Below are positions 8,732 to 17,037 of a stretch of DNA of 64,000 nucleotides, piece after piece. A program made the position numbers and the translations under genes. The notes under the pieces were generated by a model that made no database searches, was not told the origin of the DNA, and saw only the letters and a list, made by a program, of their open reading frames with translations. Each line of letters opens with the position of its first letter. Position 1 is the stretch's first letter. Source of the stretch: Ferrovibrio sp964429465 (lineage in GTDB: Bacteria; Pseudomonadota; Alphaproteobacteria; Ferrovibrionales; Ferrovibrionaceae); the NCBI GenBank assembly GCA_964429465.1, contig CAYSCA010000001.1:1-64000 (forward strand). Direction: 5' to 3'.

Positions 8732-9331
8732 ATGACCAAGGTTCTGGTGCTTTATCACTCGATGTACGGCCATGTGGAAAAGATGGCCGAGGCCGTGGCA
8801 GCCGGCGCCCGCGAGGTTGCCGGCGCCCAGGTAACCGTCAAGCGCGTTCCCGAAACCATGCCGGAAGAAGCCTTCAAGAAGGCCGGCGGCAAATGGGACC
8901 AAGCCGCGCCTGTCGCCAGCCCGGCGGAACTGGCCGATTACGATGCCATCATCTTCGGCACCGGCACCCGCTTCGGCAATATGACCGGTCAGATGCGCAA
9001 TTTCCTCGACCAGACCGGGGGGTTGTGGGTGAAAGGCGCCCTCGTCGGCAAGGTCGGCAGCGTCTTCGTCTCGACCGGCACCGGCGGCGGCAACGAGACG
9101 ACCGCCACCAGTTTCCACCACACGCTGATGCACCATGGCATGGTCATCGTCGGCCTGCCTTATGCCGCCCCGGAACTGGCGGATATCAGCGCCCTGAAGG
9201 GCGGCTCGCCTTACGGCGCGGGCACCATCGCCGGCGCGGATGGCAGCCGGCAGCCCAGCGAAACCGAGCTGAAGCTGGCCCGTTTCCAGGGCCGCCATGT
9301 TGCCGCCATTGCAGCGAAGCTGAAGTCCTAA
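8732..9331 (+). CDS. wrbA: NAD(P)H:quinone oxidoreductase WrbA
   Basis: A 199-residue flavodoxin-like protein of the usual WrbA length. The FMN phosphate loop is YHSMYGHVEKMAEA near the N terminus. The GTGTRFGNMTGQMRNFLDQT segment and the STGTGGGNETT segment (FMN ring and NADH contacts) are typical of WrbA. WrbA reduces quinones by two electrons and so limits redox cycling; it is cytoplasmic. A strong AGGAGG lies before the ATG. The pirin gene follows 52 bp downstream with a GC-rich stem-loop between, and the divergent LysR gene is the likely regulator. Confidence 0.95.
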   Translation: MTKVLVLYHSMYGHVEKMAEAVAAGAREVAGAQVTVKRVPETMPEEAFKKAGGKWDQAAPVASPAELADYDAIIFGTGTRFGNMTGQMRNFLDQTGGLWVKGALVGKVGSVFVSTGTGGGNETTATSFHHTLMHHGMVIVGLPYAAPELADISALKGGSPYGAGTIAGADGSRQPSETELKLARFQGRHVAAIAAKLKS

Positions 9332-9342
9332 TTCCCAGATCG

Positions 9343-9369
9343 GCCGCGGCGGCGTTAAGCTGCCGCGGC
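9343..9369. repeat. GC-rich stem-loop between wrbA and pirin
   Basis: GCCGCGGC at 9343-9350 and again at 9362-9369 (self-complementary arms, 11-base loop). There is no following T-run, so it may be an RNA-stabilising or attenuating hairpin rather than a terminator. Confidence 0.45.
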
Positions 9370-9383
9370 TACCGGAGGCCACC

Positions 9384-10103
9384 ATGATACACGTGATCCC
9401 CTTTGACCGGCTTGGCCGCATGCAGATCGACTGGCTCAACAGCCGGTTCCACTTCAACTTCTCCGGTGTCGCCGCGCCAATGGGCTTCGGCTTCGGCCCG
9501 CTGCGCGTCTGGAACGACGACGAGATCCAGCCGCAAACGGGCTTTCCGATGCATGGCCACCGCGACATGGAGATCATCACCTATGTCCGTCGCGGCGCCA
9601 TCAGCCATGAAGACAGTCTCGGCAACAAGGGGCGCACGCCGGCCGGTGATGTGCAGGTGATGAGCGCCGGTACCGGCATCATGCATTCCGAATGGAATGC
9701 CGAGGACGAGACGACCCATCTGTTCCAGATCTGGATCGAACCGCGCGAGTTGCGCCTGAAACCGCGCTGGGACCAGGCGGAATTCCCCAAGGGCGACCGC
9801 GCCAACCGGCTGGTGCCGCTCGCCTCCGGCGAGGAGGCCGTGCGACAGGCCAATCCGGGCACGCTGCTGATCCATCAGAATGCCACTCTGTATGGCGCGC
9901 TGCTGGAGAAGGACGGACGTGCGGAATATCAGTTGGCGGACGATCGCATGGGTTATCTGGTGGTCGCCGACGGCAAGGTGGTTCTGAACGGACAGGACAT
10001 TCCCACCCGCGCGGGCGCGGCGCTGGTCGGCACCGGGAAACTGGATATTGCCGCGAGCGACGGTGCCGAAATCCTGCTGTTCGACCTGCCACGCCCGAAC
10101 TAG
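9384..10103 (+). CDS. Pirin family protein
   Basis: A 239-residue bicupin of the pirin family. The N-terminal cupin has the expected metal ligands in MHGHRDMEIITYV, ISHEDS and GTGIMHSEWN. YhaK/YhhW-type pirins act as quercetin 2,3-dioxygenases in vitro, and others act as redox-sensing cofactors; the true role here is open. A GGAGG site lies 6 bases before the ATG. It is downstream of wrbA and probably shares its LysR-controlled promoter. The stop codon overlaps that of the convergent mscS-type gene in a CTAG. Confidence 0.9.
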   Translation: MIHVIPFDRLGRMQIDWLNSRFHFNFSGVAAPMGFGFGPLRVWNDDEIQPQTGFPMHGHRDMEIITYVRRGAISHEDSLGNKGRTPAGDVQVMSAGTGIMHSEWNAEDETTHLFQIWIEPRELRLKPRWDQAEFPKGDRANRLVPLASGEEAVRQANPGTLLIHQNATLYGALLEKDGRAEYQLADDRMGYLVVADGKVVLNGQDIPTRAGAALVGTGKLDIAASDGAEILLFDLPRPN

Positions 10104-12487
10104 TCGGCCCGGCCTTCCGCACCGGCGGGCCGGGCCGCCAGGGCGTGCTCGATCCGGTCGATATCGGCCAGGTGGAGTACATTCGGCGGCGGCGCCGCGC
10201 CGTAAGGCAGCGCGATGCCGTGTTCGCGGCAGGCCTTGTGGATGGCAAAGCGCAAATCGCTCTCGATGATGAAGCGGCGCTCCACATCGGCGATATGGCC
10301 CCGCAGCGCGAAATTGAGCATGCCTGCGCCGAACTCCCGGAACACGACGACGGGTGCGGGCATGGCCAGGATTTCAGGATGTGCCTGCAGGCAATCGAGC
10401 AGCACGCCACGGGCCTTCTCGACATCGGCTCCGTAGGAAAGCCCCAGGTTGATATCGACGCGGCCCAGCCGGTTGCGATGGGTCCAGTTCATGACCGGAC
10501 TGGCGATCAGGTCGGAATTCGGGATGATCACCGAGGCGCGGGGAAATGTCTCAATCTCGGTGGAGCGGACATTGATCCGGCGGACGTAACCTTCCTTGTC
10601 GCCGATCATGACCCAGTCGCCCACCTTCACCGGCCGCTCGATCAGCAGGATGAGGCCGGAAACGAAATTGTTGACGATATTCTGCAGGCCGAAGCCGATG
10701 CCGACCGAGAGGGCGCCGGCGATGATCGCCAGATTGGATAGATCGAGCCCGACCGCGCCGATCGCCATGAGGCCGGCCAGCAGGTAGCCGATATAGGTCA
10801 GGCCGGTCACCATGGAATTGCGGACACCGGGATCGATGCCGCTCTGCCGCTCAAGCCTTATGTTGAGACCGTTGCTGAAAAAGCGGGTGAGGCCGATCCC
10901 GACCGCAAGCACGAAGATTGCGGCCAGAACATCGCCGAGCGAAAGCGTCACCTGGCCGATCTTCACGCCGTAAAAGAGTTCCAGGATGTAGCCGGTCAGC
11001 GCCGAGCGGCTCATGCCCCAGGCCAGCGCCAGCGCCATGCAGAGCAGGAGCAGCAGCACGAAATCGGCCATCAGGCCGAGCAGCAGCTGCATCGTCGTAC
11101 TCATCGGGCCACTGAGGCCGAGCGCCGCACGCCAGACGCGGAACCGGCCTTCGCGTGCCTCGGCCAGCTGACTCAATCCGTCGCGGATCGCGATGCGGAC
11201 CAGGCTATAGGCGGCCAGCGCCAATACCGAGGCCAGCAGGCCATAGGAGACGAAGGCGGCCAACCCGTAATATCCGAGCAGCACCGCGCCGAGCGACGCC
11301 AGATTCAGCGCGAACACCGCCCAGGCGACAGTCCGCAGCAGGCGATGTTCGGCTGCCAGCGGCCGCCACAGGCGCGGATCAGCGAAGGCCAGATTGAAGC
11401 CGACCAGGAAAACGGCCACGGTTGCGATGACCAGTTCCCGTCCGGCAGTACCGAATTCCGGCACCCGCGATGGCGCGACCACCAGCGAGAGCAGAATGAT
11501 GCCGGCGGCAAAGACGGCTACCCGGCGCAAAAGGCGGCGCTGCGGCGGTTGCGGCAAAGGCACCAGCGCCCAGGCCGGATGCCGGGGTGCCAGCGTCGCA
11601 TGCGCCAGCCCGAGCGCCACCAATCCGAGGCTGAGCGACTGCAGCAGTGCGATGAGTATGATACCCACCAGGCCGGTCGCCCAGCCATTCCCGGCCAGCA
11701 CGCCATAACCGGCCCACAGAATCGCCAGTGGCATGGCCGTCCGGCTCAGCCATTCGATAAAGGCTGCGACGGTACGCCGGACCGGCGAAGGAGTCTGGTT
11801 GGCGGCACTGAAGCCGAAATGCCGGTGCAGCCGGCGCTGCACCGGCACCAGCAGTACGACAGCAAGCGCTGCGACGGCGGCCATCTGCAATAAGGTCGTG
11901 AGGCCCGCGCGGCGGCCATTGTCCGCCTGCCACCAGCGGGCCGGAGCGGCAACGACTTTCTCCGCCACGGCGGCAATATCCGCGAGGCCGTTCCGCCAGA
12001 ACGACGGCAGGAAAGGCGCTGGTCCCCGATAGCCTAGCCGGCGCGTGAATTGCTGGCGGGCGCCCTGAGCAATCTCGTCCTGCAGCACGAGTATGCGGGC
12101 GAGCGCCAGTTCCGCCTGCTTGGCGTTGTCCTGGAGTATCTGCACCTGGCCGGTCAGATGCCGCCGCGATTCGGCGACAGCCGGTGATTCCCTTGGCTGG
12201 CCGCTGGCCGGTGCCGCTCCGAGTGCATCCAGCTGACTCTGCGCCGCCGTGACAGCCTGCTTGAAGCGGTCGCGCTCCTCGGTGGCCGCGACGCGCAGTC
12301 TGTCCAGCTCGGCGCGCAGTGCCGCAAATTCCTCGTCGCCAGCCCGCGGGTCGCGCAGCTGGCGTGTGACCGCGTTAAAGGAAGCATCCCAGTCGGTTGC
12401 CTTCCCGGGAGCCGCCGCGGTCTGCGCCATTGCGGCACCCGCCAGCAGCCACAGCACCGGAAGGAGGAGCAGCGCAAATCGTCGCAT
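10100..12487 (-). CDS. MscS-family mechanosensitive channel, DUF3772-type
   Basis: A 795-residue inner-membrane protein. Residues 1-22 are a signal peptide ending near AMAQ. A periplasmic coiled-coil-rich part (about 23-170) corresponds to DUF3772. Then come many membrane helices, and the MscS pore helix and beta domain from about residue 575 (ALSVGIGFGLQNIVNNF, then LIERPVKVGDWV and the ETFPRASVIIPNSDL motif). It should release solutes on hypo-osmotic shock. The large extra N-terminal part is as in MscK/YjeP-like and YbdG-like relatives. It shares a CTAG stop overlap with the pirin gene. Confidence 0.9.
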   Translation of the reverse strand: MRRFALLLLPVLWLLAGAAMAQTAAAPGKATDWDASFNAVTRQLRDPRAGDEEFAALRAELDRLRVAATEERDRFKQAVTAAQSQLDALGAAPASGQPRESPAVAESRRHLTGQVQILQDNAKQAELALARILVLQDEIAQGARQQFTRRLGYRGPAPFLPSFWRNGLADIAAVAEKVVAAPARWWQADNGRRAGLTTLLQMAAVAALAVVLLVPVQRRLHRHFGFSAANQTPSPVRRTVAAFIEWLSRTAMPLAILWAGYGVLAGNGWATGLVGIILIALLQSLSLGLVALGLAHATLAPRHPAWALVPLPQPPQRRLLRRVAVFAAGIILLSLVVAPSRVPEFGTAGRELVIATVAVFLVGFNLAFADPRLWRPLAAEHRLLRTVAWAVFALNLASLGAVLLGYYGLAAFVSYGLLASVLALAAYSLVRIAIRDGLSQLAEAREGRFRVWRAALGLSGPMSTTMQLLLGLMADFVLLLLLCMALALAWGMSRSALTGYILELFYGVKIGQVTLSLGDVLAAIFVLAVGIGLTRFFSNGLNIRLERQSGIDPGVRNSMVTGLTYIGYLLAGLMAIGAVGLDLSNLAIIAGALSVGIGFGLQNIVNNFVSGLILLIERPVKVGDWVMIGDKEGYVRRINVRSTEIETFPRASVIIPNSDLIASPVMNWTHRNRLGRVDINLGLSYGADVEKARGVLLDCLQAHPEILAMPAPVVVFREFGAGMLNFALRGHIADVERRFIIESDLRFAIHKACREHGIALPYGAAPPPNVLHLADIDRIEHALAARPAGAEGRAD

Positions 12488-12639
12488 ATGATGAGCAGCC
12501 TCGTATCAGCTCCTGCATCCACGCCTCGGGCCGAGCTTCACGTTTGGGTGAAAGTCGTATTTTGTGACGGCGGCCGGATGTAGTTTATCTCCTTTGCTGC
12601 CAGATTGAGGCGAAAACAAGGTCGGTTGTTGCTTTTGCC

Positions 12640-13356
12640 ATGACACTGAAACGCATCATCCCGCTGCTTCTGCTCGGCCTAGGGCTGGCGCTGTTCCTGG
12701 CGCTCGATCTGGGTCGTTTTTTCGATCCGGCGGAATTGCGGGCCCATCAGGCCGAACTGCAAAGCCTGGTCGAGGAGCGACCCATAATCGCGGCCGCGGC
12801 TTATATCCTGCTCTATATGATGCTGGTGGCCTTTTCGTTGCCGGTGGCGAGTTTCGTCACTGTCGTCGGCGGCTTCCTGTTCGGCGCCTGGCTCGGCACG
12901 CTCTGGACGGCGATCGGCGCGACGCTCGGGGCCGGTCTGGTCTTTCTCGCCGCGCGGACGGCCCTGTGCGACGTGCTGCGAGCCAAAGCCGGCCCCTGGC
13001 TGGGCAAGCTCGAGGGCGAGTTCCGGGCGAATGGCTTCCATTACCTGCTGTTCCTGCGACTGGTTCCGGCTTTCCCCTTCTGGCTGGTCAATATCGCCCC
13101 TGCCCTGTTCGGCATGAGGTTTGCGCCTTTCGCGCTGGCGACGGCGGCAGGCATCCTGCCCGGCACTTTCGTGTTCACCTATTTCGGCCACGGCCTGAGC
13201 ACCACGCTGCAGCAAAGCGAAGACCTGTCGCTCACGGCCATTGCCACGCCGGAAATCCTGATCGGCTTGACACTGCTGGCGCTGATGTCTTTGCTGCCGG
13301 TATGGTTCAAGCGGCGTCAGGCCCGACGGAGCCGGATACAGCCGTCCAGCGAGTGA
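12640..13356 (+). CDS. TVP38/TMEM64 family membrane protein
   Basis: A 238-residue protein of the SNARE-associated (DedA-like) superfamily. An N-terminal helix (about 4-22) precedes the core, with GGFLFGAWLGTLWTAIGATL and FLRLVPAFPFWLVNIAPAL as the two family segments, and a last helix near residues 205-225. Related proteins move lipids or small solutes across membranes. It lies 6 bp before a flavin oxidoreductase; TVP38 and this oxidoreductase type are often neighbours or fused, which suggests one process. The substrate is unknown. Confidence 0.88.
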   Translation: MTLKRIIPLLLLGLGLALFLALDLGRFFDPAELRAHQAELQSLVEERPIIAAAAYILLYMMLVAFSLPVASFVTVVGGFLFGAWLGTLWTAIGATLGAGLVFLAARTALCDVLRAKAGPWLGKLEGEFRANGFHYLLFLRLVPAFPFWLVNIAPALFGMRFAPFALATAAGILPGTFVFTYFGHGLSTTLQQSEDLSLTAIATPEILIGLTLLALMSLLPVWFKRRQARRSRIQPSSE

Positions 13357-13362
13357 GCAGCC

Positions 13363-14790
13363 ATGGGTGAGCGGATCGACTGCGACATAGCCGTCATCGG
13401 CGCCGGGTCAGGCGGCCTCTCGGTCGCGGCCGGCGCCGCCATGCTGGGCGTCAAGACCGTACTCGTCGAGCGGGGCCGCATGGGCGGCGACTGCCTCAAT
13501 TACGGCTGCGTTCCGTCCAAGGCGATGATCAGTGCCGCGCGCCACGCCGTTGCCTGGCGCCAGGCGGCAAAGCTCGGAATCCAGTATGAGGAGCCCGAGA
13601 TCGATTTCGCGGCCGTGATGCGGCACGTGAAGGGCACCATCGCGGCCATTGCGCCGCATGACTCGGTCGAACGCTTCACCGCCATGGGGGTGCAGGTTCT
13701 GCAGGGCGAAGGCCGCTTCACCGGCCCCGACACCCTCGCGGTGGGAACCACATCCATCCAGGCCCGCCGTTTCGTGATCGCCGCAGGCTCACGCCCCCTG
13801 ATCCCGCCGGTGGAGGGACTGGCCGAGATCGCCTACCTCACCAATGAGACGATTTTCAATCTCACCGAACGGCCGGTGCATCTGCTGATCATCGGCGGCG
13901 GGCCGATCGGGATCGAACTGGCCCAGGCATTCTGCAGGCTGGGCTCGAAAGTGACGGTAGTGGAGCGTGCCGCCTGCCTGCCGCGCGAGGATGCAGAGCT
14001 GAGCAGCCTGCTGCTCGACGCCTTGCGGGAAGACGGAGTCATTATCCGCGACCGGACGGAAGTGCTGCGCGCCGAGACGACGGTTTCCGGCATCGTGCTG
14101 ACCTTGCGCGGCACCGATGGCAGCGAAGACCGCATCGCCGGCTCGCATCTTCTCGTCGCGGCCGGGCGGCAGCCGAATGTCGAGAATCTCGGCCTGCAGG
14201 CCGCCGGGATAGAGACCGGAAAGCGTGGCATCGAGGTGAACGGCAGCCTGCGCACCACCAATCGCAGGGTTTACGCGATCGGCGATATCACCGGATTGAG
14301 TCCCTTCACCCATACCGCCGGCTATCATGCTGCCGTGGTGCTGAAAAACATTCTGTTCCGCCTGCCTGCGAGGGCGGATCACAGGGCCATCCCCCGCGTC
14401 ACCTATGGCGATCCGGAACTGGCAGCAGTCGGCCTGTCGGAAGACGAAGCGCGCGCCCAATATGGCAAGATCACCATTCTGCGCTGGCCCTTCGCGGTGA
14501 ATGACCGGGCGCAGACGGAAGCGCGAACGGAAGGCCTGGTCAAGGCGATCGTCGGGCGCAACGGTCGCGTCCTGGGCGTCGGCATCGTCGGCGCCGAAGC
14601 CGGCGATCTGCTGCATCCGTGGATCGTCGCGATCGAAAAGCGCCTGGGCATCGGCGCCCTCCAGGCTGCGATCGCGCCCTACCCGACCCGCGGCGAAGCC
14701 AGCAAGCGCGCGGCCGGCGATTTCTACAGGCCGAAGCTTTTCAGTCCGATGACGCAGAAGCTGGTGCAGTTCCTTACCCGCTTCGGCTGA
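13363..14790 (+). CDS. FAD-dependent pyridine nucleotide-disulfide oxidoreductase (PYPT type)
   Basis: A 475-residue flavoprotein of the dihydrolipoamide dehydrogenase/mercuric reductase superfamily. The FAD fold is at residues 8-38 (VIGAGSGGLS), the redox-active pair Cys44 and Cys49 is in GGDCLNYGCVPSK, and a second Rossmann fold is near residue 175 (IIGGGPIGIELAQ). The C-terminal interface has IAPYPTRGE where classical members have HPT with the catalytic His. This Tyr for His change is, as I recall, characteristic of a subgroup paired with TVP38 proteins, so annotation as MerA or Lpd would be wrong. The electron acceptor is unknown. It is in an operon with TVP38 and a sensor kinase. Confidence 0.88.
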   Translation: MGERIDCDIAVIGAGSGGLSVAAGAAMLGVKTVLVERGRMGGDCLNYGCVPSKAMISAARHAVAWRQAAKLGIQYEEPEIDFAAVMRHVKGTIAAIAPHDSVERFTAMGVQVLQGEGRFTGPDTLAVGTTSIQARRFVIAAGSRPLIPPVEGLAEIAYLTNETIFNLTERPVHLLIIGGGPIGIELAQAFCRLGSKVTVVERAACLPREDAELSSLLLDALREDGVIIRDRTEVLRAETTVSGIVLTLRGTDGSEDRIAGSHLLVAAGRQPNVENLGLQAAGIETGKRGIEVNGSLRTTNRRVYAIGDITGLSPFTHTAGYHAAVVLKNILFRLPARADHRAIPRVTYGDPELAAVGLSEDEARAQYGKITILRWPFAVNDRAQTEARTEGLVKAIVGRNGRVLGVGIVGAEAGDLLHPWIVAIEKRLGIGALQAAIAPYPTRGEASKRAAGDFYRPKLFSPMTQKLVQFLTRFG

Positions 14791-14803
14791 CCGCGACATC
14801 CGG

Positions 14804-16234
14804 ATGGATCCCCAGATACTGCAGGATATCCCGGAACAGGCCCCCGAGAAGGCGGTGCGCGGCATGGCCGGGCTGTCGGGCCGGCTGCTCGTGCTGACGA
14901 TCGGCTTCGTCATGCTGGCGGAGGTGCTGATCTATCTTCCCTCCATGGCGCGGTTCCGCATCAGCTATTTCGAATCGCGCATCGAGCTGGCCGACCAGGC
15001 CGCCCTGGCGCTGCTGGCCGCCCCCGATGGAATGGTCGACGAGGAACTGGAAGACGAGCTGCTGCGCAATGTGGGCGCCAAGCTGGTGGCCATGCGGCGG
15101 CGGGAGGCCAGCGCATTGATCCTCAGCGATCGCCAGGAGCTGCCGATGCTCGGGCCGGCGATGGACATGTCCAACTGGATGTGGTGGGAAGCCATTCTCG
15201 ATGCCCTGGAGACCCTGGTGGGCCGGTCGGACGATTTCATCCGCGTGATCGGGCCGTCCCCGCGCGATCCCTCAGCGCGCGTCGAGGTCGTGCTGCCCAC
15301 CGCGCCGCTGACCGAGGCGCTCCGCGGCTTTTCCTGGCGCATCTTCAGCCTGTCCCTGGTCATTTCGGTAATCACCGCAAGCCTGGTCTACCTGACGCTG
15401 CAGCTCTGGCTGGTGCGGCCGATGCGGCGCCTGATCGAAAGCATCGTCGCCTTCCGGGCAGCACCCGAGGATGCCCGCCAGATCATCAGGCCGTCGCGAC
15501 GCGACGACGAGCTCGGGCTTGCCGAACGCGAATTGCAGGCGATGCAGCAGGAGCTTCGTCATGCCCTGAACCAGCGCGCCCGGCTGGCGCAGCTGGGCAT
15601 AGCCGTCAGCAAGATCAGCCATGATCTGCGCAACATGCTGGCTTCGGCGCAGCTGGTTTCCGACCGTCTCGAGGCTTCTGAAGACCCGACCGTGCGACAG
15701 GTGGCTCCCCGGCTGGTCGGCTCGATCGACCGGGCGATCATGCTTTGCGCCCAGACCCTGCGTTTCGGCAAGGCGGAGGAGCGCGCACCGGAACCGGAAC
15801 GCTTCGTGCTGCGCGATTTCGTCGAGGATCTCGCCGCCGGACTGGCACTGCCGGACGGCACCGGAATCCGCTGGCACAATGCCGTGCCGGAAACCCTGAC
15901 GGTCTATGCCGATGGCGAGCATCTCTACCGGATCCTGAACAACCTGATCCGCAATGCCGCGCAGGCCATGGCCTCGGGCGGTGATCTCCGCGTTGCGGCG
16001 GCGGCGAGCGGCGGCTCCGTTGTCATAGAGCTTGCCGATACCGGCAGCGGCCTCAGCGCTGAAGCCCAGAAGCACCTGTTCGAGCCGTTCCGGGGCGGAC
16101 GCACCGGCGGAACCGGGCTGGGCCTGGCGATCGCCCGCGAACTGGCACGGGCGCATGGCGGGGATATCGAACTGGCCCGGACCGGACCGCTGGGAACGAC
16201 ATTCCGCATCATCTTGCCCGATCCGCAAAGCTGA
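14804..16234 (+). CDS. Membrane sensor histidine kinase (no adjacent response regulator)
   Basis: A 476-residue kinase with two membrane helices (about 28-46 and 182-205) around a roughly 135-residue periplasmic domain. A HAMP-like region comes next, then an H-box ISHDLRNML, an N-box NNLIRNAAQAM and glycine boxes ADTGSGL and GTGLGLAIA. The phosphoacceptor His lies in the HDLRN form typical of the HPK4-like group. It is 13 bp after the flavin oxidoreductase, so it is probably co-transcribed. No response regulator gene is next to it, and its partner must be elsewhere. Confidence 0.9.
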   Translation: MDPQILQDIPEQAPEKAVRGMAGLSGRLLVLTIGFVMLAEVLIYLPSMARFRISYFESRIELADQAALALLAAPDGMVDEELEDELLRNVGAKLVAMRRREASALILSDRQELPMLGPAMDMSNWMWWEAILDALETLVGRSDDFIRVIGPSPRDPSARVEVVLPTAPLTEALRGFSWRIFSLSLVISVITASLVYLTLQLWLVRPMRRLIESIVAFRAAPEDARQIIRPSRRDDELGLAERELQAMQQELRHALNQRARLAQLGIAVSKISHDLRNMLASAQLVSDRLEASEDPTVRQVAPRLVGSIDRAIMLCAQTLRFGKAEERAPEPERFVLRDFVEDLAAGLALPDGTGIRWHNAVPETLTVYADGEHLYRILNNLIRNAAQAMASGGDLRVAAAASGGSVVIELADTGSGLSAEAQKHLFEPFRGGRTGGTGLGLAIARELARAHGGDIELARTGPLGTTFRIILPDPQS

Positions 16235-16356
16235 ACCGCAACGCCACATCCGGTTAACCATATTGCTTAACTGGATGTTCAGCGCTCTATGAGCGATAAT
16301 CCAATTGCCAGAATGGCTGACTGGCCCGGGCGGTCGGGCCGCGCAGGAGAATCGTC

Positions 16357-16953
16357 ATGCGCCTCAATATCGGATCAACGGCTGTTGTGCCGCTACTCGT
16401 CCTTGGGCTGCTTACCGGTTGCGAAACCGACAACCATGGCAGCCTGACGCACCTCCCGCCGCCTGCCGCGCAATACGTGGCGATCGGACTTGCAGCTCAT
16501 GTCGTGCAGACCAAGATCGAGCGCCAGCTGGACGTCACCTGCTCGCCCTTCAACCTTCTGAGCGACGGCAATTACTGCGTCAGCAACTACAAGCCGACGG
16601 ACCGGCAGGAAGTCTGGTGCTTCAAGACGCTCGGCGGCGTGGATTGCTACGGCGAACCCGATCCCTACTCGCTGGAAGGACGCGCCCTGCCGGATGCACC
16701 GCGACCGCTGGCCGATCCGCGCATGCCGATGTCGCCGCCGGGCCGGCGCAGCAACCCGCAGCAGATCGCCGTGATGCCGATCGATCAGGTGCAATACGAG
16801 CCGGCAACAGATCCCGTGGTGATCGCCCCGGTCGGGAAGCCCGCTGCAGGAAATCCTGTGACGGTTGCGCCGGTGCCGCCGGCCGCTCCGCCCGCTGTCA
16901 TGGTCGTGCCGCCACAATCGCCGGCGGAAATCGATCGCAGACTGGCGATGTAA
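16357..16953 (+). CDS. Hypothetical lipoprotein
   Basis: A 198-residue protein with a short signal peptide and a good lipobox (LGLLTGC, Cys at about residue 22), so it is probably lipid-anchored. The middle part contains several Cys (SPFNLLSDGNYCVSNY, WCFKTLGGVDCYG) that could form disulfides in the periplasm. The C-terminal third is rich in Pro, Ala and Val and looks unstructured. I do not recognise the family. It lies 122 bp after the sensor kinase and may have its own promoter. Confidence 0.78.
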   Translation: MRLNIGSTAVVPLLVLGLLTGCETDNHGSLTHLPPPAAQYVAIGLAAHVVQTKIERQLDVTCSPFNLLSDGNYCVSNYKPTDRQEVWCFKTLGGVDCYGEPDPYSLEGRALPDAPRPLADPRMPMSPPGRRSNPQQIAVMPIDQVQYEPATDPVVIAPVGKPAAGNPVTVAPVPPAAPPAVMVVPPQSPAEIDRRLAM

Positions 16954-17037
16954 CAAGCCGGTGAGGCGGATCGCCGGACGCCTCTCCCTTCTTGCTTCCG
17001 CTCCGGACATGCTGGCTTGATCCTCCGAGGAGAGGAC

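Noticed and set aside
17017..17037. Start of the cyclase gene at TTG 17017
   Set aside because: The GAGGAGAGG ribosome site lies after it and directly before ATG 17038.
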